The notes: generated by a model from the letters alone, not told the origin. DNA of 64,000 nt from Escarpia spicata (GCA_963995525.1 OZ023205.1:67033298-67097297); one strand, 5' to 3'; positions 35,517-47,022 are shown, counted from the first letter of the stretch. Made by a program: numbers and translations.

Positions 35517-36971
35517 CAGGGATGAGAGTGACATTCAGAGAAAAAAACAGAAATTTTGCTGTGGCCCACATTTCAGCCTGAGAAGACCGTCTCATCTAAT
35601 CGGGGGGAGGGGGGACTCCTGAGATATATTTTTTAATTGGTGTATTTTGAGCAATATTAAATAGACAATCTTAACATTCCCAATAGCAAAAAAAGCACAC
35701 GGACTCACGCACACATTGTCATAGTACTAACTCGCTTGTCAATGATATTTTTTGGGCTGAATCCGAGTTCGCTGGCGGGCAGCTTTCTCCTTGGCCAGCT
35801 TTATCAAAACAGCCCGTTGATGGGCCATTCTAGCTTTCTTCGTTGACAGTTCAACTGCTTCCTTAGCTTTGTACTTGGTGCCTTTGACATGCTCAGCTCA
35901 GTTTTCTTCTCTTCCTTCATCTTTCCTTCATCGGCAAAATGGGTGGAGTACATTTTGTGTGCACCCCTCGTGTTGTGAACGAGGCGACCAGTCCTGTTTA
36001 TGGAAGTCCTGTATAGCAGTCCTATTGCTTGCCATGAGTGAGTACTTCACTGTCTGGATAGTGTTGAATGTACTAACATTCTTTTTGGCAGTGGCAGTAT
36101 TCATGAAGCTAGACATGTGACTAAAACACCCTTCCACTTGAGGACCATGAAAGCAGCTCATCATTGCAGCCACCAGCTTTGACAATGCTGGGAACTTGCC
36201 AGTAGAGAATATGGTAGCCCACCACGAGTCCAATCTGGAACTTGTGGGTGCTTGTGGAAGTGTGTTGTCTACATGGAATCGGCGAACTTCCATGTGATAC
36301 GCCCTCTGTTCAGGTTCTGATAGAACAATGGTGACCAGCGTGGGCAATGCCAGCGTGTGTACTTCAATGCCTTCGGTTCCCCTCTGACTGTAGCCTGTAG
36401 GATCCAATCCGCATAGTTGACATCGACATTGCACCACAAACAGTAGGCTTGCCCTGGTGCTGATAATTTACTGATGAATATATTCAACATAATGTCTCCA
36501 GCCGATCTCTCCAGCCACGCCCAATTCCACTTATTCTTGACACTTTTGTCAATGTCCGTCACGCAACATTTGTCTTGTGTCGTCGATTAGCCATTGTGTT
36601 CGAAAATGATCGACATCTTCACAAAATACATGGTAGTTTCCTATTGGTCCACTGCTTTTCTGCGCGCACTTCGAAAGCGCTGAAGCGAACAGCCGACAGA
36701 ACTAAGGGTTTTACTTCGCAGATTCACGGGTTCGGTTGGGTCGGTTCTGTCTCTTATCGCCAGGCAGCGTCATTAACACGTGGCGACACCCGGTGGATAG
36801 ATGGTTAACTCAATCCGCAGATAGATCGTCAGTGAATTGTCCAGGATTTTATATGCCCTACACCCCCAACATTCATTTTTTTCTCCCCGGATTTACACGA
36901 TTCACAAAAGTGATCTTTGGAGCAGTATAAAAACCAGAATTCCGGCAAAAACCGGAAATTTCCCATCCCTG
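35517..36971 (-). mobile_element. hAT-like DNA transposon inserted in the 51-bp array
   Basis: 1455 bp. The terminal inverted repeats are CAGGGATGAGA (left) and CAGGGATGGGA (right, reverse-complemented). It is flanked by an exact 6-bp duplication CATAGA at 35511-35516 and 36972-36977. The intact array unit reads AGTCATAGAGGACAATACC, which shows the empty site directly and confirms the 6-bp length. It contains a minus-strand transposase-derived pseudogene (35739-36580). Confidence 0.9.
35739..36580 (-). pseudogene. Broken hAT-related transposase pseudogene
   Basis: The minus-strand N-terminal part encodes VTDIDKSVKNKWNWAWLERS and then a CLWCNVDVNYA zinc-finger-like half (36570-36275). After a frame change comes EPEQRAYHMEVRRFHVDNTL, then WWATIFSTGKFPALSKLVAA and FHGPQVEGCFSHMSSF. 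This resembles the C-terminal dimerisation region of hAT-like transposases. A further frameshift leads to a Lys/Arg-rich tail (AKEKAARQRTRIQPKKYH) ending at 35739-35741. The middle of a full-length transposase is absent, so this is an internally deleted, frameshifted copy. Confidence 0.72.
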
Positions 36972-37790
36972 CATAGAGGACAATACCAGCCTGATGACAC
37001 ACAGCAGCCTCCCAGAGATAGTCATAGAGGAAATGACCAGCCTGATGACACACAGCAGCCTCCCAGAGATAGTCATAGAGGAAAATACCAGCCTGATGAC
37101 GGAGAGCAGCCTCCCAGAGATAGTCATAGAGGACAATACCAGCCTGATGACACACAGCAGCCTCCCAGAGATAGTCATAGAGGACAATACCAGCCTGATG
37201 ACACACAGCAGCCTCCCAGAGATAGTCATAGAGGACAATACCAGCCTGATGACACACAGCAGCCTCCCAGAGATAGTCATAGAAGACAATACCAGCCTGA
37301 TGACACACAGCAGCCTCCCAGAGATAGTCATAGAGGAAAATACCAGCCTGATGACACACAGCAGCCTCCCAGAGATAGTCATAGGGGACAATACCAGCCT
37401 GATGACACACAGCATCCTCCCAGAGATAGTCATAGGGGACAATACCAGCCTGATGACACACAGCATCCTCCCAGAGATAGTCATAGGGGACAATACCAGC
37501 CTGATGATGCACAGCAGCCTCCCGGACACAGTCATAGAGGACAATACCAGCCCAATGATGTCCAGCAGTCTCCTGGAGACAGTCATAAAGGACAATACCA
37601 GCCTGATGACACACAGCAGCCTCCCAGAGATAGTCATAGGGGACAATACCAGCCTGATGACGCATAGGAGCCTCCCGGACACAGTCATAGAGGACAATAC
37701 CAGCCCAATGATGTCCAGCAGCCTCCTGGAGACAGTCATAAAGGACAAAACCAGCTTGATGACACACAGCAGCTTCCCGGACACCTTTGG
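36972..37790. repeat. 51-bp minisatellite, right part
   Basis: About 16 units of the CCTGATGACACACAGCAGCC type, reverting near 37540 and 37690 to CCCAATGATGTCCAG units. It continues the 34641-35516 array beyond the transposon. 37790-38050 holds nothing recognised. Confidence 0.95.
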
Positions 37791-38054
37791 AACACAACCC
37801 CAACAAGAACCAACAGCTTCTTGACCCAAGCACAACAACCAAAAATGGGCCAAGTGGCCCTGAAGTCCTTTGGACTAATAAGTCTATATGTGACCCCGGC
37901 AGTGTCCTCATTGCTGAATAGATCAATTAAACCTGCCAAGTGTGTGATATTCTGCACAAGTGTTCATTAATCGTTAGTGATTGTTCAGAACACCAGACTG
38001 ACCACATACCTAAACAAAGCGAATGTAAAAGGTGAAGAACAGGCAGTGTTCAAA

Positions 38055-38580
38055 TAGGGGTATTGGTTGAATTGTATTTGTCTCGACGCAAAAGGCTTTA
38101 TTGTGCCTTCATCGCTTATAAGAAAGCATTTGATTTAGTAGACCGGTCCTCCCTGTGGTCTAAGATAATTTCATGCGGTATTAATGGTATTGTGTTGAAA
38201 GTTGTATACAACATATACATAAATGCTAAATCATGTATAAATCAGGGCCAGGCTGTGTCAGCCTACTTCTCATGTGATGTATAGGTATGGCAAGGAGAAA
38301 ACTTGTGTCCTTTGTTATTTGCTATTTACCTGAATCATTTTGAACACTGTTAGTCACAATTATAACGGACTTGACAAGGCAGCTGGTGACATTTACAACA
38401 ACCTTAGGGATGATGATGTAGAAAATGTATGTTCTAGTATATGCTGATGGCACTAGAATGATTCAATCAAATACAGATTTCTTGCTTGTGTATAGCGGAA
38501 CTATGTCAACTCTTCTAATGGTTGACATCTGGTTGTTTCAGGCGTCAACTATATTGTGAATCTGTAATTATTAGTCTATA
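38055..38580 (+). pseudogene. Decayed non-LTR reverse transcriptase fragment
   Basis: Plus-strand residues LYCAFIAYKKAFDLVDRSSL, then SKIISCGINGIVLKVVYNIY, INAKSCINQGQAVSAYFSC and QGENLCPLLFAIYLN match the palm and fingers of LINE reverse transcriptases. Several stops are present. The catalytic box is YADG instead of YADD at about 38440. It differs from the RTE and CR1 copies in this window. Confidence 0.82.
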
Positions 38581-38695
38581 TTGATACAATTGATTTACAC
38601 AGTACCATGTCTACACAAGGCATGGCAAGCATAAACAGAACAGTAGAATGCATTTGATATCAATAAAGTGTAGGATATTTCACTCTATAGTTGTC

Positions 38696-38768
38696 CAGAA
38701 TATAAATTTTCTATGTTTGTCACCTACAGGTGACAGAATATAAATTTTCTATGTTTGTCACCTACAGG
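38696..38768. repeat. 38-bp direct duplication
   Basis: CAGAATATAAATTTTCTATG and the following TTTGTCACCTACAGG occur at 38696 and 38734, identical in both copies. Confidence 0.9.
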
Positions 38769-39099
38769 TTTCTACATACAATACATCTTTAACCAATATA
38801 CACCACAGTCACACCATTTTATAATAATTAAATGAACATCAAAATAAACACAACTTGCAATTATAGAAAATCAATAGTTTTGAAGATAAAAAGTGTTAGG
38901 CAACTGTTCAGTCTAACAGGGGTCAAGTGTGTCTACTCTGACTGGACCCTGTGACCAATTAAAGATTAGTCAAGGTCTCAATGGAACGCAAACACTAGGC
39001 TGCAGAATTTAGTCATGCTGCTGGCTTTCTGGCACATTAAACAAAATCTACTGTTGGGGGTGGTCTCTAGGGCCCTTCTCAAAACCACATCACTAGATA

Positions 39100-39480
39100 A
39101 TGTAAAACTTTTGCACTTTGGGGGCCCCTTAGGTGCCCTTAGAATGATTCAATCAAATACAGATTTCTTGTGTATAGTGGCAGCACCCTAAGATACACTA
39201 TGCAAAATTAGAAAAAAAAGTTGCTGAACAGTTTTTGAAAAAAAATAGACCAAATGTTACATTTTTACCAGTTTTGGGGTCCTTGGAGGCACTAGGGAGC
39301 CCTTAAAATGATTCAATCAAATACAGATTTCTCGTGCATAGTGGCAGTGCCCTAAGATATGTCTATGCAAAATTAGAGAAAAAGTTGCTGAACGGTTTCT
39401 GAGATACGGCAGCTAACGGTAGACGGCGGACGAAGAGTGATGGCAATAGTCCCTTGGACCTTCGGCCAAAGGACTAAAAA
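39100..39480 (+). mobile_element. Repeat-element 3' part with terminal stem-loop
   Basis: Two diverged units about 166 bp apart contain ATGATTCAATCAAATACAGA, TAGTGGCAG, CCCTAAGATA and GTTGCTGAAC. They are followed by CTAACGGTAGACGGCGGACG and an imperfect hairpin AGTCCCTTGG...CCAAAGGACT (39448-39475), then an A-run. A GC-rich hairpin just before a short A-tail looks like a mobile-element 3' end. The class is unknown. Confidence 0.5.
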
Positions 39481-39957
39481 TCAATACCATCAACAAGGAA
39501 TTCTTTCCGCTGTCCATTTCACAATCGTACACTTATCAGGATTCACCCATTCTAATCTGCCTGCCCGAAATTCAATAGACGTTCTTGTTTACTTCGCTCA
39601 GTAAATTGCACGTGCGGATAAAAGAAAACACAAGAATGCCTTGCATACTAAACGCAAATTCACTGGATGATTGCATCTGTTGATGCTTATAAATAGAATC
39701 ACTCATGCAGTTGTGCACTGCATGAGATATCTTCACCAGTAATGAAGTGTGGCGCAAGCAGAAATCATTACAGGGAAAACATCTGAACAAGTTGTAATAA
39801 CCAGCGCACTACTGATTTGATAGGTGATGCGCATCAGATTAATCTAATGGTTTACGTCAGTTGTAGGATGTAATATGTCACACACAGATGTGCACTACAG
39901 AAAGATGTCCGTTATGTACAGGTGTGTGATACAGACTGTTGTTATTCATGTACATTT

Positions 39958-40010
39958 ATGTGTGCGTGCGTGTGTGCGTGCGTGCGTGCGTGCGTGTGCG
40001 TGCGTGCACA
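39958..40010. repeat. GTGC-type simple repeat
   Basis: Alternating GTGTGC and GTGC units. 39481-39957 contains no recognised feature. Confidence 0.9.
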
Positions 40011-40150
40011 TTACAGAGAGGTGTCAATAGGTGTTCTTTACATATAGGCGCCTATTGCAAAGAGGTATCTACTACAGACATGTATGTATTATATATATGT
40101 ACCGGGTATGTTTGATGCAGACAGAAAGATGTGTGTTAAATACATATAAT

Positions 40151-41673
40151 CAGCGATAGAAATAAGCCAGAATATTTACTTGTCCGCTGGACAAGTAAGT
40201 TTTGAAATCTACTTGGCCGCCAACATTTTAACTTGTCCAAGTGGTTGTGAAGGGGAATCGAAGCTTCGGAAAAAACGTAAAATGTCTTATTTTTATGACA
40301 ACAACACAATGTTCCTGCTGTTTCGTTGCATGTACATCTGAGTGACTTGTGATCAAAGACACAATTTGATTTAATCTTCAAATTTTGAAATTGCAAAATT
40401 ATATTTGCTACTATTTTCCGGTCCATTATTATTCATCACGAATATTCAAAGTAGAAACGTTACATGATGTATACCAATATTTTAGTGATGCTGATATGAA
40501 TGCTTTTATTAATAAAAAATAATTATTACGATGATAGGAATGAGACAATTGTTTTCCTTGCTGTTTGTTTTATAACGTTGCAAAAACTATTTATGTTTAA
40601 TATGGTATATCTATATATATATAACATATAACACTGCTGTAAAATTTTGGCATCCGTTTGTCATTGAAGATGCCACTCAACCAGGAACATGATCAATGCA
40701 ATGCCAGGAAATGTTGTCACAAAAATCATAATAAACTATATAATCTGATAATATTTTGTTAAACCTCTATGAACTTCAATATTAACAAAGTTCTGTATTT
40801 TACAAACGAAGTTAATATTCAATTGATCATCAGCAAACAAACGCATAGTTTTTCCTAAATGTTATATTACAATTTCAATGATGATAAAACAGTTTTAACG
40901 GTGCCTGAATTACATTTACCAGGCGGAAAATAATTTATAGATTTAGTTACGTCATAACGTTGTTGCCGCGCGTAGACCGCCATAGTTGGCGGAAGCTGAC
41001 ATGTCAACGGCGGTTGGCGCCCCGTCCCCGGCCATGCGTCTTGCATAATTCAGTTTCGAAAACTCGCAATTTATGGTTAAAATAAATGTTATATAGATAC
41101 AACAACACTTCTGAAATTTCGTTAATATTCCATTTATCAACCAGCACCATAGATTTACCAGAGAACCAGTTACAAGTTTTGAAAATTGTCACCGATTTGG
41201 ATCGGCTAACGTTCGATGACTTTGACGACTGCCGAGTCCGCGTGGGTTAGGTGTAATAATGGTTAACACTATATATTTTTCAAATAAAAGGTAGCGATAC
41301 AAACTTTGTAAAACTAGCGATATATAACTATTTCCAAAGTTCATCAAATATGATCCGTGAATGGGAGCAAGTTGTACGTCGGCCAAACTGAACGATTTAC
41401 GATTGTGTGAAATACAGCCTCGACAGAGCTAGGTTGGTGCGGTCAGCGGATGACCCTGTTAACACAGGCAGTAAACTCGGCGGAACGACAAGACGCTGAC
41501 ACACTAACAAAATTGGAACGCGCGCGATTGCTAAAAAGTTTGCAATGTTGCACGTGTCACTATTTAATGTAAATTTTTACTTGTCCACCGGATAACCATA
41601 TAGAGTAATTTTACTTGTACGGGCCAAAAATCATTTGTCCCAGACAAATGGACAAGTGCTATTTGGAACGCTG
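40151..41673. mobile_element. hAT-like non-autonomous element with foldback termini
   Basis: The ends are CAGCGATAGAAATAAGCC (left) and, reverse-complemented, CAGCGTTCCAAATAGCAC (right). The flanking 8-mers CATATAAT and AATATTAT agree at 6 of 8 positions, compatible with an old 8-bp target duplication. Both ends are rich in ACTTGTCC/GGACAAGT motifs forming hairpins (ACTTGTCC-GCT-GGACAAGT near 40178; CATTTGTC-CCA-GACAAATG near 41631). The interior is AT-rich with a CpG-containing segment at 40960-41240. No transposase was seen. Confidence 0.6.
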
Positions 41674-42354
41674 AATATTATAATATTATATATATCTTAC
41701 AGAAACGTGTCCATTACAGACAGGTGTCCATTACTGGCAACTACAAGCAGGTGTCCTTATGGCCAGGTTTGTGCATTTGCAACCTTCCGAAAACAGAAAC
41801 ATCTTGTGACCTAACAACAACAACCCGTAATTTATTTGTTATTTACCAACGAATCCGTGAGTTACTTCACGACACAATTATCATGTAAATAAAAAAATTA
41901 TATGGGAAAAATCCGGTGGAAACTGTGCTCAAGAGTACTTGTGTGGTACCAAATGTTTCGCAAATGTCAATGCCCTCAAGACAAAAATAAGGAAATCGAT
42001 CATCAGAACCGAATATTTATGAGTTGGTGGGTGAGAAGGTCACAGGAAAAAATGGCAGACAGCACAGGGGATAGCTTTAGGCCCAGGACAGGTCTATGAC
42101 TGGAGTGATTAACTGATGGTACGACACAGAAAGAGGAGGAAATCAAAACTGACACCTTGAGCGCCATTCCTGCACTGAGTAATGGTGGCCCTCAATGGTG
42201 CAGTGTTTTTAAGACAAATGGTGAAGAGATATAGGAATATTTCTCACTGATGTACGGAAGAATAGGAAGTGGGCATTAATTCCACCTTACGTTCAATTCT
42301 ATGTTTAATACTTCAAAATTATGCATTAGTATTATGTGGTGTGATGTGATGTGG
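41674..42354. other. PTPRN intron, nothing recognised
   Basis: No repeat array, exon or transposon terminus was identified. Confidence 0.5.
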
Positions 42355-42356
42355 TG

Positions 42357-42390
<34 letters not shown>

Positions 42391-42452
42391 TGCGTGTGTG
42401 CGTGCATGCGTGCGTGCGTAAGTGTGTGCATGCGTGTGTACGTGTGTGTGTT
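42355..42452. repeat. TG-dinucleotide repeat with TGCG interruptions
   Basis: A TG run of about 28 bp followed by GTGCGTGCATGC-type and GTGTG segments. Confidence 0.95.
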
Positions 42453-42543
42453 TAGAATGTATGAAAATTAACAAAACATTTCAAACATGATATGACAGAT
42501 ATTGTTCATGGTACCAAGATTCCTTTAGACAGCAACAAGAATT

Positions 42544-42697
42544 AAACTTACGTTGGAGCAATTTGAAACATGTGATGTTTCAACCCATCTATAGCGGATC
42601 TTGTCCACGCACATGACATCAGTGCGTGAACAGAACTGCTGTAGACGGGTAGAAACGTCAAATGTTTCACCAAATTGCTCCAAAGTGGGGTAAGTTT
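42544..42697. repeat. Foldback hairpin (inverted repeat)
   Basis: The left arm AAACTTACGTTGGAGCAATT continues to ATCTATAGC. It pairs with a right arm ending in AAATTGCTCCAAAGTGGGGTA followed by AGTTT. Arms are about 55 bp with mismatches and the loop about 45 bp. It could be a small MITE or a transcribed hairpin. 42698-43258 holds nothing else. Confidence 0.75.
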
Positions 42698-43257
42698 AAT
42701 TTCAAACAACATTTTTAAACCACTGCAACGGGTAATGCCATCTTTGGAATAAGAACTAGAAATACCTTGGTAAACCTTCACACCAAGTTTACTTAATACA
42801 AAAAAATAAAATTTAACTGAAGATGCGCATTAATAATCACATCAAAACAATAATTATTAACCACAGCAACTGTTAGTAAAATAAAACCATGAAATTTTTA
42901 AAACTTACGGTATACACATTGTTAATAAAAACATAATATCATTATCATATTAATCTAGTAATTCACACAGATTTCTGCACAAACACACTAGCAATAGGAA
43001 CACTGTGTCACATTAGATATTAATGTTTAGATTAGTGTCAATGCCATTCGGATGAAATTGAGCACACAGGAAACAGGGAATAGTGGGAGGAAGCCAACAT
43101 CCCCACATCCTGCACACAGAAAAAGGAGCAAAGGAAAAACACCCGCTCCACTACGAATAAAGTCTGAAACTTCACCTATGATATATTTGTCAGAGTCGGT
43201 CTCCGCGATCTGCTGAAATGACGTTATCACACAACACGTCAAACGTAGATCAAACCA

Positions 43258-43260
<3 letters not shown>

Positions 43261-43326
<66 letters not shown>
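43261..43326. repeat. AT-dinucleotide repeat, 33 units
   Basis: Perfect 66-bp AT run. 43327-43696 is AT-rich intron. Confidence 0.97.
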
Positions 43327-43329
<3 letters not shown>

Positions 43330-43696
43330 ACACTGACACTTAATACAAATTTTTATAATATTTTGATGATGTAATTGTGAACATGATTCAGTTACTGACT
43401 CATACAAGGCATGTTTCCAAAAGCAGATTACTAAATGGTAAAACCAGATTTGTTAACAGAAAATGTTCACACAAATAATGTTGACCAAACATATATACTT
43501 TGCTCGACCTAAGTATGGTAAAAATAGCTATTGTTACTTGGACCATATTCAATCAAAATTAACTGATACTATTAATTACTGACTATTATATTATTTAACT
43601 GGTGCAAAAGAAGCCATAAAAATATAGCAATTGACTTTGAAACACCTAAAATGGTAAAGCAAGTCTGCAGAGAAACTTTAAGAACCGAAAACGTAC

Positions 43697-44398
43697 CTTT
43701 GAAAATGTTTTCACTTGAACTAGGCTGTTCCTCCCACAAGTAACTGTCGCTGTCAGCAGATGGCGCCACCACTCGGGTGGATTCGTAATCCCCTGGCACG
43801 TCGACATCTGGCAGTTGAGAATTGGGTAACGACTTGAGATACTTTGTCAACAAGGCCACCTCGCTTGCACTAAGTTGTGACAGCAATCCATCATCGTTAC
43901 CACTCGATCCTTCCTCGACTGGTGGAGAGCTATCATCATTCCCCCAAGCATCATTCGGCGGATTGTCACGTTTGTGACTCTTGAGGTATTTGTGGATGGA
44001 TAAAAACGTGTCTTTCTTTACGACTGGTGGTGATTCATTGGCGTCATCGGTGTCGATGTTGGTGACATCGATGACTTCACTGTCGTCATTGAGACGAACT
44101 CCTTCGACGTATTTTTGTAGAAGTCGGAGGAAGTCTTCGCTGAGCATCTCCCGGCGTTGACTTGGACCTCCGTCGTCGGAACTGCCATGGCTGTTGCAAA
44201 AGCTGGGGTCGTAAGGCTTTTTCATGCGCATCGACAGCAGGATATTTCCCAGCACACACTGGGTGTAGAGATCATCCCAGGTGTAGCCGTCTTCTACCAG
44301 GTGGACAATCTCAAGTTCAAGGTCATGCAGTTGATCCTTGTTCGGAACATAGCGGAACGTGTCGATAGTTCCCTGCTGGCAATTCCCAAAAAGGTTGT
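43697..44398 (-). CDS. PTPRN: PTPRN-like large exon: RESP18-homology region and acidic luminal domain
   Basis: 702 bp, phase 1 at both ends. The acceptor is CATTTTGTTTCAG before 44398 and the donor is GTACGT after 43697. It begins DNLFGNCQQGTIDTFRYVPN and continues with LEIVHLVEDGYTWDDLYTQC. This is the conserved part of the RESP18-homology domain, which in vertebrates helps sort the protein to secretory granules. The cysteine in FGNC matches the last of the conserved cysteines; the earlier ones would lie on an upstream exon not found here. The rest is acidic and Ser/Asp/Pro-rich with three similar helical motifs: FLRLLQKYVEGV, FLSIHKYLKSHK and VALLTKYLKSLP. Confidence 0.93.
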
Positions 44399-47022
44399 CT
44401 GAAACAAAATGGCCAAATAAATTCATTGTAATGCAAACCGTGAAGATTGTCCCTGATCTGTAAAGCTGGCATTCTGACATGACCTAGTTGTAATTACGTG
44501 ATCCTTTGAATATTAGGGTTATTAAGCAGGAGAAACAGAAACATTTCCTTGAAAGTCCAAAGTAATAAGCTGGCACAAACATGGCAATGTGAAATTAAAC
44601 ACTGTTTAATGCTTAAGAAACTTGTTATCTTTTCGAATATATATTTCAGCTATTTTCTTGGTCAGTAGACTGATAAAATATGCAGAGATGACGTTTCTTG
44701 AGAAGAGTTACATTTTACAATAAAAAAGAGCATGAATCCAGTGAAGCATTGCATCACTCATGTGAGAAAGCCTCAGAAAAGATGTGTCACAATTAGGCAT
44801 GGACGTGTTCTGCTGCTGTAATAACATCGCTGTATTAAAATAACACATGGAAAGTGCTAGGAAGTGTGTAAGAATTCCCACAGTGCAATAAATGAATTAC
44901 AAGCATAAATATTTTAGAAAATGAACTAGAGTACCTCCATGGACATATTTATATTTCAAATGAATGTGTAAAGATTTTCATTGGCTATTTCTTGCAGTGC
45001 TACATTGCGGTAATGAGCAGTTTCATGTTATAAAATCTTCCATTTCTGTGAACTGTAAATGATCAAGGCTGTACTTCATGTTTGATTACTGTACATACTC
45101 TATTTCGTGTACTACTCCACTCAGTACCACCCATTCCCCCCTCCCATTCCCCCCTCCCATTCCCCCTCCCATTCCCCGGTGTATCTATCTTATGAATATG
45201 TTCATGCAGCCCTTTCTCTGTTTGTATTGAATTTGCACCAACTATTGGGTATGTTGGTATTGGGCAATCCAATTTATTAACACAGAGATTGCCACTGTGC
45301 ACATAGAGTATATACAATAGTCACATCTTGTGCACAGCCAGGTACGTCCAGATTACAGATTGATGGACCACACATGTTATGTACAACAATTTTGTATATA
45401 ATAATCATAATTCTTCAATTTTGCTAGTCATTTACCAAAAAACCCTTGATTGCTGTTATATAAAATTACAGCACATCGACTGTAATAGGTTCACAGTATA
45501 TAAAACACAACGGACAAAGATACCCAGTGTGCAGACTGCACACCTTTCTATAGTACTAGCTAGAGGAATTACAACTTTATGTATACAAAAGTGTTAAGAA
45601 CCCCCTGGCCTCCCGTGTTCGCATGTGGTGGCCACCTCTACTGAATGGCTATATGAAAGTAGCATATTTAATTTTATCACCAAAGATTATGATTGCCACA
45701 TGTAAGACATGGATATTATTTTTAACCATCCAAGAAATTATAAATACTAAAGCAGAGTAAATTTATGAAAATTTATAACAATGTTGTTCAGTTAGCCAAT
45801 GACCATTACTGTACAATCATTTAACAATTTTGACAAATCCACTGTGTAATGAAAGCATTGCACCAAAAGCTGGAAAGCTATTGTGAGAAGATATATGAGT
45901 CATTGAGTAACTAGAGCCAAGAAAACCCTGCTAACATTACAAGTTGTTACACAAAATAACGGCAAGATGGCCAGTTTAGCTGATAACATAGCCAGGAATC
46001 AACAGCAAATTTGCACAGGAAATGTTTTTAGTATCACCACAATTATGATTAATTTTTTGCAAAAAAACCCATGTTTTTGCAATGCCACTACATATGTAAC
46101 CCAACTGATAACACACTGCTGTGGACAGCAGGTAAACCTGTCATGAGATTCCCCACATTGCACTAATCATTAAATCGAATCCACACCCACAGGAGGAAGA
46201 TTATCACCTTTCACAAACCATCGACTACATTATCAGTCGACCAATAAGGGTGATTATTGAATTAGTTTCCACAGATACGCATCGATACCTACTCGAGTGG
46301 AGATAATTTAACAAGATAAACATATCTGTGGCACCGATCAATGCGGATTAATTTAATGAAATGTATCAAGGGGACCAAGATTATAACAAACTTCAATTAC
46401 AGTACATATGGGTAAGGAGCTGGGTACTGTGGCAGAAAAACATGTCAATACCAGTGAACAACGACACATATATATAAGGTGATTTTATCTTGACGTTTTT
46501 ATATTGTAACAGAACTGATCTCGTATCCAAGCATTACAATATGCTAGTGGTTGTTTATGCGGATGTTCTACAGGTACGACATAACACTATTCATACTTTC
46601 ACTAGTTACACAAAGTAAATTCTTCAAATGGATGATTTTATCAATAATATGGTTTCTTCTATTAAAGGACTGTCCATATTACAATGAATGCACTACATAT
46701 CTAACCAGAAATAAACTCCTAAATGACACAGGGGAGGAGATTTTATATCTTTATCAACTTAAAGGTGATCCAATCTTTCCTAAATTACACAAATGCATGT
46801 TGATGTCCACAGTATTTACTTCCATAGCAACAGTTTCAGAAGGTGTGGTAGCTGCAGAATATTAGTTCCTAATTTCCTGCCTGGATGACAGTTAATAATG
46901 AAGCCGGTGACAAGTTGATTACTCCACCAGGCCTGCTGGTGACATAAACAACAGAGTGTTAATGAAGCAGCCTCACATTGAGCAATCAAGAGTGCATGGC
47001 AACGCCAAGTCTTTCCCCATCA
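44399..47022. other. No gene recognised
   Basis: AT-rich. This is probably the intron 5' of the large PTPRN exon. A CCCATTCCCCCCT tandem lies at about 45122-45178. A plus-strand frame at 46551-46865 encodes a hydrophobic 104-residue peptide without a recognisable domain. No upstream PTPRN exon with the needed phase was identified. Confidence 0.5.

Larger units (their letters stand above)
9979..44398 (-). other. PTPRN: PTPRN/IA-2-like gene (partial): span of the eight exons found
   Basis: The known family members are type I membrane proteins of dense-core secretory vesicles. They have a luminal RESP18-homology domain, a membrane-proximal ectodomain fold and an inactive tyrosine-phosphatase domain, and they act in granule biogenesis and regulated secretion of peptide hormones. 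Eight exons join without a stop. Intron phases in order are 1, 1, 1, 1, 1, 2, 2. The first exon encodes DNLFGNCQ...FRYV...GYTWDDLYTQ, matching the RESP18-homology pattern of vertebrate PTPRN (DGLFGxC...FTWQDDYTQ). The last two exons together encode GSFSDIVVKGNEINFRV, matching the PTPRN2 ectodomain pattern SAFADVxVLGPAVTFKV. Signal peptide, transmembrane and phosphatase exons were not found. Total intronic sequence between the exons is about 33 kb, mostly repeats and transposons. Confidence 0.92.

Noticed and set aside
36829..37926. 365-codon minus-strand frame and 276-codon plus-strand frames
   Set aside because: Products of the 51-bp array, not conserved domains.
46551..46865. 104-codon hydrophobic plus-strand frame
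   Set aside because: AT-rich, with no recognisable domain, splice signals or neighbours. Best explained by chance.
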